Positions 40,497 to 49,647 of a stretch of DNA of 64,000 nt are shown here, one piece after another. The DNA is from Paludibacteraceae bacterium. Its GTDB lineage: Bacteria; Bacteroidota; Bacteroidia; Bacteroidales; Paludibacteraceae. The stretch spans positions 44,672 to 108,671 of the forward strand of contig JAFSPA010000001.1 in NCBI GenBank assembly GCA_017443145.1. Reading direction: 5' to 3'. The first letter of the stretch is position 1. Every line of letters begins with the position of its first letter. Position numbers and translations under genes: made by a program. Under the pieces are notes generated by a model that saw nothing but the letters and a program-made list of their open reading frames with translations, did not search any database and was not told the origin of the DNA.

Positions 40497-41432
40497 CGTC
40501 TTAAGGTATTTATCCGCATCGATGGCAGCCTTGCAGCCTGACCCGGCAGCGACGATAGCTTGACGGTAATGCGGATCGCAACAATCGCCTGCGGCAAACA
40601 CGCCGTGGGCGATTTGCTTGTTGGTAGTGAGGCATTGCTGCGTTACGCCATCTACGAGCAGATAGCCTTCTTCGTTGCGCGCGAGGCTGTCGGCGAAGAG
40701 TTGTGTGTTCGGATGATGGCCAATGGCGAGGAAGAAGCCGTCGATATCGATATGATGAATCTGTTCGTCTATTTCGCCTTTGCGGTAGATGAGGTCGGCT
40801 CCTTGCACTTTGCCTTCTCCGGTCAGCTGAAGTGTGTTATGCTCGAAGAGCACTTCGATTTTCGGGTTATTGAGTACGCGGTCTTGCATGATCTGCGAGG
40901 CACGGAGGAAGGGTTTGCGCACGATGAGATACACTTTCTCGCATAGTCCGGCAAGGTATTGTGCCTCTTCGCAGGCTGTGTCCCCTCCGCCAACGACAGC
41001 TACTGTTTTCTTGCGGTAGAAGAATCCGTCGCAGGTGGCACAGGCACTTACGCCGTGACCGCGATAGGTCTGTTCGGAAGGCAAGCCGAGGTATTTGGCA
41101 CTTGCACCGGTAGCGATGATAACCGCTTTTGTTTCGTAGATATCGGTGTCTTCGACGGTTATACGATGCGGATTGCCGAGTTCGACTTTGGTTACTACGC
41201 CCGAGACGAAGCGTGTACCGAAGCGTTCTGCTTGACGACGCAGGTCTTCCATCATTTGGTATGGTTCCACGCCATCGGGATAGCCGGGGAAGTTCTCGAC
41301 TTCGGTAGTGGTAGTGAGTTGTCCGCCTAATTGCGGTCCTTCGATGAGTAGTGGTTGATGATTGGCTCTTGCGGCATAGATGGCGGCTGTGTAGCCGGCA
41401 GGTCCGGATCCGATAATAACTATATTCTCCAT
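40491..41432 (-). CDS. trxB: Thioredoxin-disulfide reductase
   Basis: 313 residues. FAD site IVIIGSGPAGYTAAIYAAR, GGQL motif, redox CATC in GVSACATCDGFF, NADPH site VAVVGGGDTACEEAQYLA, and C-terminal GVFAAGDCCDPHYRQAIVAAGSG. It reduces thioredoxin with NADPH in the cytoplasm. I use the ATG at 41432, as the in-frame upstream codons overlap the -7 element. Monocistronic; convergent with the AspT-type gene. Confidence 0.97.
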   Translation of the reverse strand: MENIVIIGSGPAGYTAAIYAARANHQPLLIEGPQLGGQLTTTTEVENFPGYPDGVEPYQMMEDLRRQAERFGTRFVSGVVTKVELGNPHRITVEDTDIYETKAVIIATGASAKYLGLPSEQTYRGHGVSACATCDGFFYRKKTVAVVGGGDTACEEAQYLAGLCEKVYLIVRKPFLRASQIMQDRVLNNPKIEVLFEHNTLQLTGEGKVQGADLIYRKGEIDEQIHHIDIDGFFLAIGHHPNTQLFADSLARNEEGYLLVDGVTQQCLTTNKQIAHGVFAAGDCCDPHYRQAIVAAGSGCKAAIDADKYLKTL

Positions 41433-41451
41433 TGTAGTAACAAAATTTTGC

Positions 41452-41484
41452 GCAAAAGTACAATAAAATTTGCAATTATGCAAG
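41452..41484 (-). promoter_or_regulatory. Promoter of trxB
   Basis: Minus strand CTTG (41481-41484), 20 bases, TACTTTTGC (41452-41460). Confidence 0.8.
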
Positions 41485-41560
41485 AAAAAATGGCTAAAAA
41501 AATGCATGCAACATCAAAAGTATTGCCTTTGAGTGGTATTTGAGTTAGGATATGATCCCG

Positions 41561-41615
41561 TTGAGCATACATTGAGCATACATTGAGCATACATTGAGCA
41601 TACATTGAGCATATA
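41561..41615. repeat. 11-bp tandem array
   Basis: Five adjacent units, TTGAGCATACA x4 and TTGAGCATATA, exactly 55 bases, between trxB and the convergent region of the next gene. Confidence 0.95.
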
Positions 41616-41646
41616 TTGCTAAGTGGAGGGCAACGGGAAAAGAAAA

Positions 41647-41678
41647 GTACGGAAATCGCGAGGTTTCCGCACTTTTTT
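41647..41678. terminator. Hairpin downstream of the secreted-protein gene
   Basis: GTACGGAAA pairs with TTTCCGCAC with one mismatch, followed by T6 on the plus strand and CTTTTCTT on the minus strand. It probably ends the minus-strand ftsK operon. Confidence 0.55.
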
Positions 41679-41683
41679 AGGTT

Positions 41684-41786
41684 TAGCCTTTAACTGTTAA
41701 CCTTTAGCCTTTAGCTGTTAGCAAATAGCCTCTGGCAGTAAACATGAGCCTCTGGCAGATAGCTATTAGCCTTTGGCAGTAGGTGT
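41684..41786. repeat. Degenerate 7-bp array
   Basis: Runs of TTAGCCT, TTAGCTG, TTAGCAA and longer CCTCTGGCAGTAAACATGAG-like repeats, between the hairpin and the stop of the secreted-protein gene. Confidence 0.5.
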
Positions 41787-41791
41787 TCAGT

Positions 41792-42916
41792 TTATTTTAC
41801 TTGAATGCCGGCAGCGTTGAATGTTTTGTCGTCGCGGATGATATAGAGTTGTCCGTTGCGAACGAGTTTCTGCACGTTGGATTGTTTGGTGGTAGGCACG
41901 TTTTCGATACCGGTCCAATCTTTCATGTGAAGGTGGAGGGTAGCGATACTATCTGTTTCGGCTCTAACATCGAGGAAAGTGTAGGTGTAGTTGCCGGATT
42001 TGGTGAGTTTGTAACCGTTCCACTCGTACTCTTCGAGCGTGTTGTCTTCGACTGTTTCTTCGCCTTTCACGGTTTTGCAGTTGTAGGTGTTATTTTCGAT
42101 GAGGCGCACAGCGAGTCCGTGGCAGCGTTCACGTTCTTGGATTGCGGGTGCGGTGCCCAATACAACAGCTTTAGCTTTTCCGTTAGCACCGGTGGTGCCG
42201 GTCCAATAGAGTCCGTCGTTCTCTTCGTTGTATGTTGTTCCGTAACGGTATCCTGCGGACGGGAGGAAGATAGCACCTGCAGCCTCCAGGATAGCCAATT
42301 TAGCTAATGAGAGGGTGTTGGTCTCGTAATCGGTAGCTTTTGTGTCGATGACGAGATCCAGCGGAGTGGACCAGTTGTCGGGGAAGAGGAGCAGACCTTT
42401 TCTTTTCATACCGCCATAAGGGATGCAGGCTAAAGCGCGCAGTTTAGCAGCATTAGGACGTCCGTTGAGGATATATTCCCACTCGGCAGCCGTTGGGCAG
42501 TAGAAAGTACCTTTCACATCGCCTGTTACGATATTGTGCACGCCCCAATCGTATTCAGCGTATTCCCCTTTGACGATGTCGGTGTTATCAGGAACTTCAG
42601 AAGCGTAAGCGGAATTGTTTTGGCTTGTTTCGTACGGATAGATGCTGTTGTATTTACTTGTTCCCCATCCGAAGAGGTCCCAACTGCCGGTCCAGTCCTT
42701 TGATGTCGATTCGTTCCATGTGGTACGAGCTTCGTACTGCGAAGATGGCAGGTCGAACGATTTGCTTGTGCCACTGTAGAATAAGTTGCCTTTTGCGAAT
42801 TTAATGTACTGTCCGTCCGCTACTTGGAATTTACCGTTTCGCACGTTGTTGGCAGCGGCTTGCAGACTTGCGATACCCATGAGGAGTGCTAATGCAATAA
42901 ATAAAGTTTTTTTCAT
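41792..42916 (-). CDS. Secreted protein with C-terminal sorting tail
   Basis: 374 residues from the ATG at 42916. A signal peptide (MKKTLFIALALLMGIASLQA) precedes a domain with FYCPTAAEWEYILNGR, FLPSAGYRYGTTYNEENDGLYWTGT and HGLAVRLI. This resembles formylglycine-enzyme-like or Fibrobacter paralogous-type domains of Bacteroidales secreted proteins. The tail LVRNGQLYIIRDDKTFNAAG matches the end of the giant protein and of the LRR protein at 52472-54505. Exported, probably via type IX-type secretion; function unknown. It follows the LolA-like gene by 46 bases. Confidence 0.82.
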   Translation of the reverse strand: MKKTLFIALALLMGIASLQAAANNVRNGKFQVADGQYIKFAKGNLFYSGTSKSFDLPSSQYEARTTWNESTSKDWTGSWDLFGWGTSKYNSIYPYETSQNNSAYASEVPDNTDIVKGEYAEYDWGVHNIVTGDVKGTFYCPTAAEWEYILNGRPNAAKLRALACIPYGGMKRKGLLLFPDNWSTPLDLVIDTKATDYETNTLSLAKLAILEAAGAIFLPSAGYRYGTTYNEENDGLYWTGTTGANGKAKAVVLGTAPAIQERERCHGLAVRLIENNTYNCKTVKGEETVEDNTLEEYEWNGYKLTKSGNYTYTFLDVRAETDSIATLHLHMKDWTGIENVPTTKQSNVQKLVRNGQLYIIRDDKTFNAAGIQVK

Positions 42917-42962
42917 GTAATTGTTTTGGCTGTTATATCCCATCGCCCCATCGGTTTTGAGT

Positions 42963-43445
42963 TTATCTTAGATCGTTTATATAAGCGCCTTCGGGTGGAA
43001 CGATGACATAGTCCACCTTCGTCGTTATGTACTGCGGATTGCGGAAAACAAGGGTGTAAGTTGTTTTTCCGTCTATCATCTGTGCCCTGACGGGCAGGTT
43101 TTTGTCGTCAATGACGAAGTCCACTTTTTTTCCTGCCTCGTTGAGTGCTTTGGCGAAGAGGAAAGGATTGGTCTCGAGCAGTTCTTGTTCGGTAGGTGTA
43201 GAGAGCGTGAGTTCTTCTATTTCGGGCTGCCAGAGGAAGAGTGTTTTGCCGTTGTAAGCTGCTTCGTAGTCTAAGGCGGAGAGAAGGAACTGCGTGCCGT
43301 GGACGGTGATAGTGCCGGTGAGGTTGAGCGGCTGCGTGGCGTTCTCGGCGATGGTGACGGTGAAGTCGGTGCGCAGGGTCTTGGTCTCCAGTCCGGTGAG
43401 GAAAGAGGAGAGGGTGGCGGTTAATATGAGAAGTAGTTTCGACAT
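42963..43445 (-). CDS. LolA-like outer-membrane lipoprotein carrier protein
   Basis: 160 residues from the ATG at 43445; the upstream TTG is less likely. After a signal peptide (MSKLLLILTATLSSFLTG) comes the half-barrel LolA pattern: TDFTVTI, GTITVHGTQFLL, YNGKTLFLWQPEIEELTLSTPT, NPFLFAKAL. In the periplasm it would shuttle lipoproteins or a similar hydrophobic ligand. Pairing with ftsK immediately upstream, as here, is common in Bacteroidota. Confidence 0.85.
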   Translation of the reverse strand: MSKLLLILTATLSSFLTGLETKTLRTDFTVTIAENATQPLNLTGTITVHGTQFLLSALDYEAAYNGKTLFLWQPEIEELTLSTPTEQELLETNPFLFAKALNEAGKKVDFVIDDKNLPVRAQMIDGKTTYTLVFRNPQYITTKVDYVIVPPEGAYINDLR

Positions 43446-43465
43446 TACGGTATTCCGATGTTTTT

Positions 43466-45919
43466 TTAGCAATTTAGGGACTCGAGGAGGCGTTCGAGTG
43501 ATTCCATATCTTGGATAAGGACATCGCGGCCCTTAGGTCCTTTATTCGGTCCGACGATACCGGTGGCTTCGAGTTGGTCGGATAGTTTGCCGGCACGGTT
43601 ATAACCTATTTCAAACACGCGTTGCAGGCGCGAGGTGGAACCTTCTTGCTTGGAGACGACATAACGGGCTACGTCGGCAAACATAGGATCAAGACGCTTG
43701 GTGTCCACACTACCGGGCGCAACGCCTTCTTCGCCACCTTCGGGTACATATTCGGGCAGTTGGTAAGGCTGTGTGTAGCCTTGCTGCGACTGGATATGTT
43801 CGACGATGGCCTCCACTTCGGGCGTATCGACGAAAGCGCACTGGATACGTGTGAGATTGCCACCTCCTGAGTAGAGCATATCGCCCTTACCGATGAGTTG
43901 GTCGGCACCTTTGGCATCAAGGACGGTGCGGCTGTCCACAACAGACTGTGTGCGGAAGGCGATACGGGTAGGGATATTGGCTTTGATAGTACCGGTAACG
44001 ATCTTAACATCAGGACGTTGGGTAGCCAGAATCATGTGCATACCGACGGCACGGGCTTTCTGCGCGAGACGCTGAATAGGCCGTTCGACTTCTTTTCCGG
44101 CTTGCATGATGAAATCGCCGTACTCGTCGATGATGATGACGAGGTAAGGCATATAGCGGTGGTGGAGGATTTTCTTGGTGACCACGTTCTCGACGGGTTT
44201 CTCGGGATTGAGGACTCGGGAGTTGAACTTTTCGTTGTAGTCCTCGACATTGCGGCAGTTGGCATCGGCGAGCAGGGAGTAACGGTCCTCCATCTCGATG
44301 ACGAGAGAGTTGAGGGTGTTGATGACCTTCTGACAATCGGTGATGATGATGTCGCGGTCTTCCTGGTCAGGCATGGCTGCCATATAGTGTTTGAGGAGCG
44401 GTTTGTAGATGGAGAACTCAACCATCTTCGGGTCCACGAGCACGAACTTAAGTTCTGCGGGGTGCTTCTTATATAATAAGGAAGTGATGATGGCGTTGAG
44501 TCCGACGGATTTACCTTGACCTGTGGCGCCGGCAACGAGCAGATGCGGTGTCTTTGCCAAGTCGAAGCAGAATACTTCGTTGGTGATGGTTCGTCCTATA
44601 GCCACAGGCAGGCGCATTTTCTGCTCCTCCTGGAAGCGTTTGGATGCAATCACCGAGTGCATGGAAACGACTTGCGGTTTCTCGTTTGGCACCTCGATTC
44701 CGACGGTACCTTTACCCGGCATCGGGGCGATGATACGGATACCGATGGCGCTGAGAGAGAGCATGATATCGTTCTCGAGGTTCTGGATTTTTGCGATGCG
44801 GATACCGGCTTTGGGCACTACTTCGTAGAGTGTGACGGTCGGTCCGACAGTGGCTTTGATTTGTTCTATCTCGATGCCGTAGTTACGCAGCGTGGTGACG
44901 ATGCGGTTGGCGTTGGCCTGCTGCTCCTCCTGATTGATGACGGGCGCGGTCTCGTTGTCATAGACTTTGAGCAAGTCGAGAGTCGGGAACTTATAGAACT
45001 CGAGGTCCTTACGCGGGTTGTAGGGCTCGAGCTGTTTGGTCAGTTCGACTTCGGTTGTTTCGGTAATATCGAGGTTTGCGTCCTCGTCGTTGTTATTATC
45101 ATCATCTTCGTCGTCTTCCTCAATAGGAATCTCGATGACAGGGTCATCGTCGGCATTGTTATTGATGTCGATGGTGACGGTGACAGGTGCGTCTGTCGGA
45201 TCATCGGTAGGTGCATCTGGCTGCGGCTCGTCGGTAGCAGGTTTCTTTTTGAAGAGGTTAGCGCACCAGTTCTTGAAGCGGATGGACTTATCGATGAAGT
45301 TCGGGTCAGCAATGATGCCGAAGATGATGAGTGTGAGTATGAGAATGATGGTCGTACCGATAGGCTGGATGAAGCTGTTTATCAGTTCGCTTAGCCATTC
45401 GCCATGTGCGCCACCCCAGCGGAAGAATGTCTCGACGCCAGTGACGAGTTGGGCAAAGCCCAAAGCGACGCTACCCCAGATGAGCCAGAAAGCGGAGATG
45501 AAGAGAATGCGCCAGTTTTTGATATGTGTCACGTGGAGTAAGTTGAGTGCATAGAGGGTAGTGAGCACGAGGAAGAAGATGGACATTACGCCAAAAGAGC
45601 CGTCGATGAGGAAGGCAGCTAAGCGCGCGCCCGGAAGTCCCATGACGTTGGTTATCTGTGTGCGCGTGCTGATGCGCTCAGCGCGTGACATGCCGAGTAG
45701 GCTGGAGTCCGCGTCTCCTGTGAAGTAATAGCTTATCCATGCGATGAGGGCGAACAGTGAGAAAGCGAGTAGGATTGCGGCGCAGATGACTTGTGTGCGT
45801 CGGTCTGTGAAGAAGGCTTTCAACTGTTGGCCGAATGGAGTCTTATCTATTTCGATAGAGCGCTTGTCTTTGCTGATTTCGCGCTCTTGCAGCGATGATG
45901 ATGCTGGTTTTCTGGGCAT
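43466..45919 (-). CDS. ftsK: DNA translocase FtsK
   Basis: 817 residues. Four TM segments (about 40-190) precede an acidic linker (IEEDDEDDDNNNDEDAN). The RecA-type motor has LLVAGATGQGKSVGLNAI (Walker A) and MPYLVIIIDEYGDFIM (Walker B). A C-terminal winged-helix gamma domain has MFADVARYVVSKQEGSTSRLQRVF. It pumps chromosome DNA at the septum in dimer resolution. I use the ATG at 45919; the codons before it overlap the promoter. Confidence 0.97.
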   Translation of the reverse strand: MPRKPASSSLQEREISKDKRSIEIDKTPFGQQLKAFFTDRRTQVICAAILLAFSLFALIAWISYYFTGDADSSLLGMSRAERISTRTQITNVMGLPGARLAAFLIDGSFGVMSIFFLVLTTLYALNLLHVTHIKNWRILFISAFWLIWGSVALGFAQLVTGVETFFRWGGAHGEWLSELINSFIQPIGTTIILILTLIIFGIIADPNFIDKSIRFKNWCANLFKKKPATDEPQPDAPTDDPTDAPVTVTIDINNNADDDPVIEIPIEEDDEDDDNNNDEDANLDITETTEVELTKQLEPYNPRKDLEFYKFPTLDLLKVYDNETAPVINQEEQQANANRIVTTLRNYGIEIEQIKATVGPTVTLYEVVPKAGIRIAKIQNLENDIMLSLSAIGIRIIAPMPGKGTVGIEVPNEKPQVVSMHSVIASKRFQEEQKMRLPVAIGRTITNEVFCFDLAKTPHLLVAGATGQGKSVGLNAIITSLLYKKHPAELKFVLVDPKMVEFSIYKPLLKHYMAAMPDQEDRDIIITDCQKVINTLNSLVIEMEDRYSLLADANCRNVEDYNEKFNSRVLNPEKPVENVVTKKILHHRYMPYLVIIIDEYGDFIMQAGKEVERPIQRLAQKARAVGMHMILATQRPDVKIVTGTIKANIPTRIAFRTQSVVDSRTVLDAKGADQLIGKGDMLYSGGGNLTRIQCAFVDTPEVEAIVEHIQSQQGYTQPYQLPEYVPEGGEEGVAPGSVDTKRLDPMFADVARYVVSKQEGSTSRLQRVFEIGYNRAGKLSDQLEATGIVGPNKGPKGRDVLIQDMESLERLLESLNC

Positions 45920-45936
45920 AATACACAAAATTTGGT

Positions 45937-45969
45937 GCAAAGATACGATATTTTTTTTGAGTATGCAAG
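45937..45969 (-). promoter_or_regulatory. Promoter of the ftsK operon
   Basis: Minus strand CTTG (45966-45969), 20 bases, TATCTTTGC (45937-45945). Confidence 0.8.
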
Positions 45970-46038
45970 CGAAAACGCATATTTTATGCGTATTAGTTCA
46001 TTTTTTTGTCATTTTTTGTCAGAAAAAAGTGTATTATG

Positions 46039-46071
46039 CTTGCGTATGTGCGAAAAATGTAGTACTTTTGC
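46039..46071 (+). promoter_or_regulatory. Promoter of the Rnf operon
   Basis: CTTG (46039-46042), 20 bases, TACTTTTGC (46063-46071), 17 bases before the first ATG. Confidence 0.8.
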
Positions 46072-46088
46072 GAGCTAATTTATGTAGG

Positions 46089-46358
46089 ATGGCAGAATGT
46101 GAGCAAAAATCGGTGTCGAGTGCTTGTCGCGGCTGTGCGTTGAGTGATCATTGTAAGGTAGTGGAAGACGACCGATACACTCGTGCTCAGCGATGGAAAG
46201 CGTTGTTGCTGGCGTATATTTTGCCGTTTGTGCTGTTGGCGGGAGTGATTGTGCTGGCGGATTGGCTGACGGATAACGAGTATATTATCGGCGGAGCGGC
46301 ATTGGCGACTGTGGCGGTGTACTACTTGGTACTATTTGCCGTAAAACCGAAAGTTTAG
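46089..46358 (+). CDS. Short RseC/SoxR-reducing-like membrane protein
   Basis: 89 residues. A Cys cluster (SACRGCALSDHC) is followed by two TM segments (about 37-57 and 66-84). This is the Cys/TM core of RseC-type proteins, which commonly precede rnfB in Bacteroidota. The N-terminal beta domain found in full RseC (about 130-150 residues) is missing. The promoter position excludes a longer start. First gene of the Rnf operon, possibly linked to Rnf redox state or maturation. Confidence 0.7.
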   Translation: MAECEQKSVSSACRGCALSDHCKVVEDDRYTRAQRWKALLLAYILPFVLLAGVIVLADWLTDNEYIIGGAALATVAVYYLVLFAVKPKV

Positions 46359-46381
46359 GGTGAGTTTTAAGTTTTGGAATT

Positions 46382-47266
46382 ATGAATATAGTTTTGATTG
46401 CATTACTTGTGCTGGGAGCGACGGGATTATTGGCAGCGGTGCTGCTGTACGTTATCGCTCGTCAGTTTCGAGTAGAAGAAGACCCTCGCATTGATCAGGT
46501 GGCGGAAGCGTTGCCGGGTGCGAACTGCGGCGGTTGCGGTTTTGCGGGCTGTAGGGCCTTGGCTGAAGCTTGCGTGAAGGCAGAGACGTTAGACGGCTTG
46601 TTGTGTCCGGTAGGTGGTGCTGCGACGATGGAGAAAGTGGCGACCATCTTGGGCAAGGAGGCAGTCGTCGGCGAGCCGATGGTGGCTGTAGTGCGTTGTA
46701 ATGGTACGTGTGAAGCCCGTCCGCGAACGAGTGTGTTTGACGGATCGCGCAGTTGTAAGATTATGAATGCTTGCTATGTGGGCGAGAGTGCTTGTCCTTT
46801 TGGCTGCTTAGGCTGCGGCGATTGTGTGGCTGCGTGTCAGTTTGATGCTATTCACATGAATCCCGAGACGGGTCTGCCGGAAGTGGATGACGAGAAGTGT
46901 ACGTCTTGCGGCAAGTGCGTTAAGGCTTGTCCGAGACATATCATCGAATTGCGCAAGAAAGGTCCGAAGTCACGTCGTATCTTTGTGAAGTGTGTGAATA
47001 AGGACAAAGGAGCTCCTGCTCGCAAGGCATGTCTGAATGCTTGTATAGGCTGCGGCAAGTGCCAGAAGGAGTGCAATTTCGAGGCTATTACGGTGGAGAA
47101 TAACCTGGCGTATATCGACTGGCAGAAGTGCCGTCTGTGCCGCAAGTGCGAAGCTGCTTGTCCGACGGGTGCTATTCACGCGATTAATTTCCCGCCGAGA
47201 AAGCCTGTAGAGCCGGTAGAAAAGCCTGCAGAATCAGAACCTAAAAAAGAGGAGGATCAAGCATGA
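46382..47266 (+). CDS. rnfB: Ion-translocating oxidoreductase subunit RnfB
   Basis: 294 residues. One N-terminal TM segment precedes the Fe-S domain GANCGGCGFAGC. Further Cys clusters follow: CPFGCLGCGDCVAAC, CTSCGKCVKACP, CIGCGKCQKEC and CRLCRKCEAACP. It takes electrons from ferredoxin into Rnf. It overlaps rnfC by 4 bases. Confidence 0.96.
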   Translation: MNIVLIALLVLGATGLLAAVLLYVIARQFRVEEDPRIDQVAEALPGANCGGCGFAGCRALAEACVKAETLDGLLCPVGGAATMEKVATILGKEAVVGEPMVAVVRCNGTCEARPRTSVFDGSRSCKIMNACYVGESACPFGCLGCGDCVAACQFDAIHMNPETGLPEVDDEKCTSCGKCVKACPRHIIELRKKGPKSRRIFVKCVNKDKGAPARKACLNACIGCGKCQKECNFEAITVENNLAYIDWQKCRLCRKCEAACPTGAIHAINFPPRKPVEPVEKPAESEPKKEEDQA

Positions 47267-48600
47267 ATACGTTTAGAATAGGCGGAGTTCATCCGCAAGA
47301 TAATAAGGTTTATAGTGCGAACAAGGCGATTATTGATTGCCCGCTACCCAAGCAAGCTATTATTCCGTTGGTGCAACATATCGGTGCTCCTGCGGTTCCG
47401 GTAGTGGAGAAAGGCGACAAAGTGCGTGCGGGACAGTTGATTGCCAAGGCCGGTGGTTTTGTGAGTGCCAATGTGCATTCGCCGTTTAGCGGTGTGATTA
47501 GTAAGATTGACAGTACGGTGGATGCTTGGGGAATTCGTGTTCCGGCTATTTTTATAGATGTGGAAGGTGACTTGTGGCTGGATGAGATTGATACGACACC
47601 GGCGTTGGTGCGTAGCGGTATCTTGGAGCCGAAAGAGATTATCGACCGCGTGATGGCAGCCGGAATAGTAGGTCTTGGTGGCGCATGTTTCCCGACGCAT
47701 GTTAAGTTGATGCCTCCTCCGGGCAAGAAAGCGGAAGTGCTGATTGTGAACGGAGTAGAGTGCGAGCCGTATTTGACGTGTGACCATCAGTTGATGTTGG
47801 AACATGGCGAAGAGATTCTGGTGGGTATTCAACTGCTGATGCGTGCGTTGGATATCAAACGAGCTATTATCGGTATTGAGAAGAATAAGCCTGATGCGAT
47901 TGCGTATATGCAGAAGTTAGCGGGTCGCGTGCTGGGTGTGTCGGTTAAGCCGCTTAATCTGAAGTATCCGCAAGGTGGTGAGAAGCAGCTGATAGATGCT
48001 TGTATCGGACGTCAGGTGCCGAGTGGTGCGCTGCCGATTGAAGTAGGTGCGGTAGTGGATAATGTGGCAACTGTATATGCTGTTTACGAGGCCGTGCTGA
48101 AGCATAAACCGCTGGTAGAGCGTGTTATTACGGTGACGGGTAAGAACGTGGCTAAACCGGGTAACTATCGTGTGCGTTTCGGTACGCCGTTGAGTGATGT
48201 AGTGGCATTAGCAGGTGGAGTTCCGGAAGACACGGGTAAGATTATCGGCGGTGGTCCAATGATGGGTCGTGCGATGAATAATATCGATATGCCGGCCAAC
48301 AAGCGTGTTAGCGGTTTGCTGTTTATGCCGCAAGAAGAGTCTCGTCGTGTAGCACCGGAGAACTGTATCCGCTGTGCTAAGTGTGTGAGCTCATGTCCGA
48401 TGGGCTTGGAGCCGTACTTGCTGGCTCGTCAAGCGGAGTTGGAGATGTGGGAAGGTATGGAAGCACACAATATCATGGATTGTATTGAGTGCGGTTGCTG
48501 TACGTTTACTTGCCCGAGTCATAGGCCGTTGTTGGACTATGTGAGAATGGGTAAGGCGACAGTAGGTGGCATTATTCGCAGCCGACAAGCAGCGAAATAA
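47263..48600 (+). CDS. rnfC: Ion-translocating oxidoreductase subunit RnfC
   Basis: 445 residues with a barrel-sandwich N-terminal part, GLGGACFPTHVKL (NADH/FMN region), a SLBB domain, and two C-terminal 4Fe-4S motifs (CIRCAKCVSSCP, CIECGCCTFTCP). It is the NAD-reacting subunit. The stop codon lies in the 11-bp array that runs to rnfD. Confidence 0.96.
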   Translation: MNTFRIGGVHPQDNKVYSANKAIIDCPLPKQAIIPLVQHIGAPAVPVVEKGDKVRAGQLIAKAGGFVSANVHSPFSGVISKIDSTVDAWGIRVPAIFIDVEGDLWLDEIDTTPALVRSGILEPKEIIDRVMAAGIVGLGGACFPTHVKLMPPPGKKAEVLIVNGVECEPYLTCDHQLMLEHGEEILVGIQLLMRALDIKRAIIGIEKNKPDAIAYMQKLAGRVLGVSVKPLNLKYPQGGEKQLIDACIGRQVPSGALPIEVGAVVDNVATVYAVYEAVLKHKPLVERVITVTGKNVAKPGNYRVRFGTPLSDVVALAGGVPEDTGKIIGGGPMMGRAMNNIDMPANKRVSGLLFMPQEESRRVAPENCIRCAKCVSSCPMGLEPYLLARQAELEMWEGMEAHNIMDCIECGCCTFTCPSHRPLLDYVRMGKATVGGIIRSRQAAK

Positions 48601-48639
48601 CTAACGAATAACTAACGATTGACTAATATCTGATAGAAA
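48596..48639. repeat. 11-bp boundary array, rnfC/rnfD junction
   Basis: AATAACTAACG, AATAACTAACG, ATTGACTAATA and a degenerate fourth unit, running exactly from the rnfC stop to the rnfD start. Confidence 0.8.
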
Positions 48640-49619
48640 TGGATAAATTGATTGTATCTCCTGCGCCTCATGCTCATAGTGGCGATAGTGTGCGCAGAAA
48701 TATGTTGCTCGTGATAGCGGCGTTGCTGCCGGCTTATGCGGTATCGATAGCGGCTTTCGGATGGGGCGCATTGATTACGACCGCCATTAGTGTTGCGGCT
48801 TGTGTGCTCTGCGAGTGGGTGATAGCTAAGTTCGTGCTGAAGCAGCAGTCGACTATTGGCGATTTGTCGGCAGTGTTGACGGGTTTGCTGTTAGCATTCA
48901 ACTTGCCGAGTAATCTGCCGTGGTGGATAGTGCTTATCGGCGCTGTGGTGGCTATTGGTGTAGGAAAGATGTCTTTTGGCGGATTGGGTCAGAATATCTT
49001 CAACCCGGCGTTGGTAGGACGTGTGTTCCTGTTGATTTCTTTCCCGGCACAGATGACGACTTGGCCTTTGCCTCAAGGCTTTAACGGCAGTTATGTGGAT
49101 GCAGCGACTGGTGCAACTCCGCTGGCAGCGATGAAGGAAGTGGTGAAAGGTAATGCGTCGGCGGTGAATAAGTTGCCGGAGTTATGGGATACGTTTATCG
49201 GTTTGATAGGCGGTTCGTTCGGTGAAGTCTGTGCTGCGGCCTTGATTTTCGGCGGATTGCTGCTTATTTGCACACGCGTCATTACGTGGCATATTCCGGT
49301 AAGTATCTTGGCGACGGTGGCATTGTTCTCGTGGATAGCGACGCCGGCAGGAATGGAACCGCATATGTTCATTAGTTATGAACTGCTGACGGGTGGTTTG
49401 CTGCTTGGTGCATTCTTTATGGCAACGGATTATGTGACATCTCCGATGACGCCGTGGGGAAAGATTATCTTCGGTATCGGCATCGGCCTGATAGTGATGG
49501 TTATTCGTATATGGGGATCGTATCCGGAAGGAATGTCCTTTGCGATACTGATTATGAATGCGTGCGTACCATTGTTGAATAAGATTCGTCCGAAACGTTT
49601 CGGGGAAAAGAAGAAGTAA
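48639..49619 (+). CDS. rnfD: Ion-translocating oxidoreductase subunit RnfD
   Basis: 326 residues, polytopic, with GLLLAFNLPSNLPWW, FGGLGQNIFNPALVGRVFLLI and the covalent FMN site DAATGATPLAA (Thr in the S/T-G-A-T motif). It forms part of the ion-translocating core. The C-terminus MSFAILIMNACVPLLNK is typical. Confidence 0.96.
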   Translation: MDKLIVSPAPHAHSGDSVRRNMLLVIAALLPAYAVSIAAFGWGALITTAISVAACVLCEWVIAKFVLKQQSTIGDLSAVLTGLLLAFNLPSNLPWWIVLIGAVVAIGVGKMSFGGLGQNIFNPALVGRVFLLISFPAQMTTWPLPQGFNGSYVDAATGATPLAAMKEVVKGNASAVNKLPELWDTFIGLIGGSFGEVCAAALIFGGLLLICTRVITWHIPVSILATVALFSWIATPAGMEPHMFISYELLTGGLLLGAFFMATDYVTSPMTPWGKIIFGIGIGLIVMVIRIWGSYPEGMSFAILIMNACVPLLNKIRPKRFGEKKK

Positions 49620-49623
49620 GTGT

Positions 49624-49647
49624 AAAATCTCAAAATCTCAAAATCTC
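49624..49647. repeat. 8-bp boundary array, rnfD/rnfG junction
   Basis: AAAATCTC x3, ending exactly at the rnfG ATG. Confidence 0.85.

Larger units (their letters stand above)
41485..41791. other. Intergenic space trxB / secreted protein
   Basis: Over 300 bases without a gene. Contents are the 11-bp array, one hairpin and the degenerate 7-bp array. I see no ORF worth calling. Confidence 0.6.

Noticed and set aside
41561..41615. CRISPR array
   Set aside because: Units are 11 bases with no spacers between them, and there are no cas genes in the window.
44516..45394. Plus-strand open frame of 292 codons
   Set aside because: Antisense shadow of ftsK; no promoter or family features.
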